Positions 6,731 through 7,049 of a DNA stretch of 7,049 nucleotides are shown piece after piece (position 1 is the first letter of the stretch; every line of letters starts with the position of its first letter). Source of the stretch: an uncultured Phycisphaerales bacterium (lineage in GTDB: Bacteria > Planctomycetota > Phycisphaerae > WQYP01); the NCBI GenBank assembly GCA_903868035.1, contig CAIPTQ010000220.1, positions 1 through 7,049 on the forward strand. The letters are read 5' to 3'. The notes under the pieces were generated by a model that ran no database searches, was not told the DNA's origin, and saw nothing but the letters and a program-made list of their open reading frames with translations. The translations under genes were made by a program, and so were the position numbers.

Positions 6731-6759
6731 TTGTCATTCAAACATTGCCACATTATAAT
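6731..6759 (+). promoter_or_regulatory. Strong sigma70-like promoter of the ompH-like gene
   Basis: TTGTCA (6731-6736) and a perfect TATAAT (6754-6759) are spaced by exactly 17 bp. Transcription should start near 6766, at the edge of a tandem 7-bp repeat (ATTGGTC twice, 6763-6776). The leader to ATG 6861 would be about 95 nt and C-rich. Confidence 0.7.
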
Positions 6760-6860
6760 TTGATTGGTCATTGGTCATTCCCCCCCTGTGCGCACCCCCC
6801 TCCCCCGGGTTATACTCCCCCCCTTCCGGCATCCCTACGTCCTTTGCTTTGGAGATTATC

Positions 6861-7049
6861 ATGAAGCTCGTCCCCACCTCGGCACTCGCGGCCGCCCTCG
6901 CCGCCGCCCTCATCCTCGGCCTCATCTCCCTGTCCCGCGCCCAACCCGCCCCCGCCGCCGCCAACCCGCCCCCCACCAAGCTCGCCGTCGTCAACATCGT
7001 CACCCTCTTCGACGGCCTGTTTGAAAAAGTCGCCGCCGATAAGGACATC
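6861..7049 (+). CDS. Secreted OmpH/Skp-like protein, N-terminal fragment (cut by window end)
   Basis: The first 63 codons are visible. Residues 1-27 form a typical Sec signal peptide: a short basic N-terminus (MK), a long Ala/Leu core, and SRA before the likely cleavage site, followed by QPAP. A Pro/Ala-rich linker (28-39) precedes KLAVVNIVTLFDGLFEKV (40-57), which resembles the first strand and helix of OmpH/Skp periplasmic chaperones. In that family this segment leads into a long coiled coil that holds unfolded outer-membrane proteins. The coiled coil lies beyond the window, so the family call rests on a short match. GGAG six bases upstream of ATG 6861 and a consensus promoter support the start. 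Codons end mostly in C, unlike the G-ending codons of the acyltransferase. It diverges from mod and is probably a native flanking gene. Confidence 0.6.
   Translation, partial: MKLVPTSALAAALAAALILGLISLSRAQPAPAAANPPPTKLAVVNIVTLFDGLFEKVAADKDI

Larger units (their letters stand above)
6555..6860. other. Divergent intergenic region between mod and the ompH-like gene
   Basis: These 306 bp hold the mod promoter and leader on the left, a GC-rich block with a perfect hairpin in the middle, and the plus-strand promoter plus a C-rich leader on the right. The leader has C runs at 6780-6786, 6795-6800 and 6814-6822, and an 8-bp palindrome GTGCGCAC at 6788-6795. Two plus-strand frames stay open through the middle block, but neither has a convincing start or a recognisable product. 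I see no gene. Confidence 0.6.

Noticed and set aside
6565..6771. A 68-codon minus-strand open frame in the mod-ompH gap
   Set aside because: It has a G-rich stretch upstream of its ATG, but it would cover both divergent promoters and the mod leader, and its product is not recognisable. Remnant status cannot be excluded.
6811..6816. TATACT as a second -10 box for the ompH-like gene
   Set aside because: There is no -35-like hexamer 16-18 bp upstream, and a consensus promoter is present at 6731-6759.

Overview
The window is a compact restriction-modification (R-M) and defence segment between two chromosomal-looking genes, both cut by the window edges. Four genes lie on the minus strand, read from right to left: mod (beta-class DNA methyltransferase, 4851-6554), a dinD-like gene (3906-4802), res (SF2 helicase-nuclease, 1289-3850), and an OpgC/MdoC-like membrane acyltransferase with no stop before base 1 (1-1229). 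Diverging from mod on the plus strand is the start of a secreted OmpH/Skp-like periplasmic protein (6861-7049), cut at the right edge.

The organism looks like a diderm (Gram-negative-type) bacterium. The evidence is the OmpH-like gene with a signal peptide and the OpgC-like acyltransferase. Coding sequence is G+C rich with strongly G- or C-ending codons. Planctomycetota or a related group is a guess; no rRNA or other marker gene is present to settle it.

The core is a type III-like R-M system. Mod should methylate a short asymmetric site, probably at N6 of adenine. Res carries a complete helicase motif set and a C-terminal PD-ExK nuclease site. Between them sits a full-length DinD homologue with an N-terminal Bro-N-like domain. 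E. coli DinD is a LexA-controlled protein reported to antagonise RecA filaments, so the order mod-dinD-res suggests a three-gene module in which the DNA-break response is tied to restriction.

Regulation is unusually legible. An identical 18-bp element that includes a TATACC -10-like box lies just upstream of both mod and res. In front of mod it is 17 bp from a TTGACG -35 box, a good sigma70-type promoter. In front of res the nearest -35 box, TTGACA, overlaps the dinD stop codon and is 23 bp away. This asymmetry could make res expression weaker, later or regulator-dependent. A near-palindrome covers the dinD ribosome binding site, and a short inverted repeat lies in the mod leader. The plus-strand gene has its own consensus promoter (TTGTCA-17-TATAAT).

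The acyltransferase is odd because its inner loop is expanded by a Gly-rich segment with seven tandem copies of an eight-residue GGGGANP(Y/F) repeat, encoded by 24-bp DNA repeats. The 306-bp gap between mod and the ompH-like gene holds two divergent promoters and a perfect 10-bp-stem hairpin; I see no convincing gene there.
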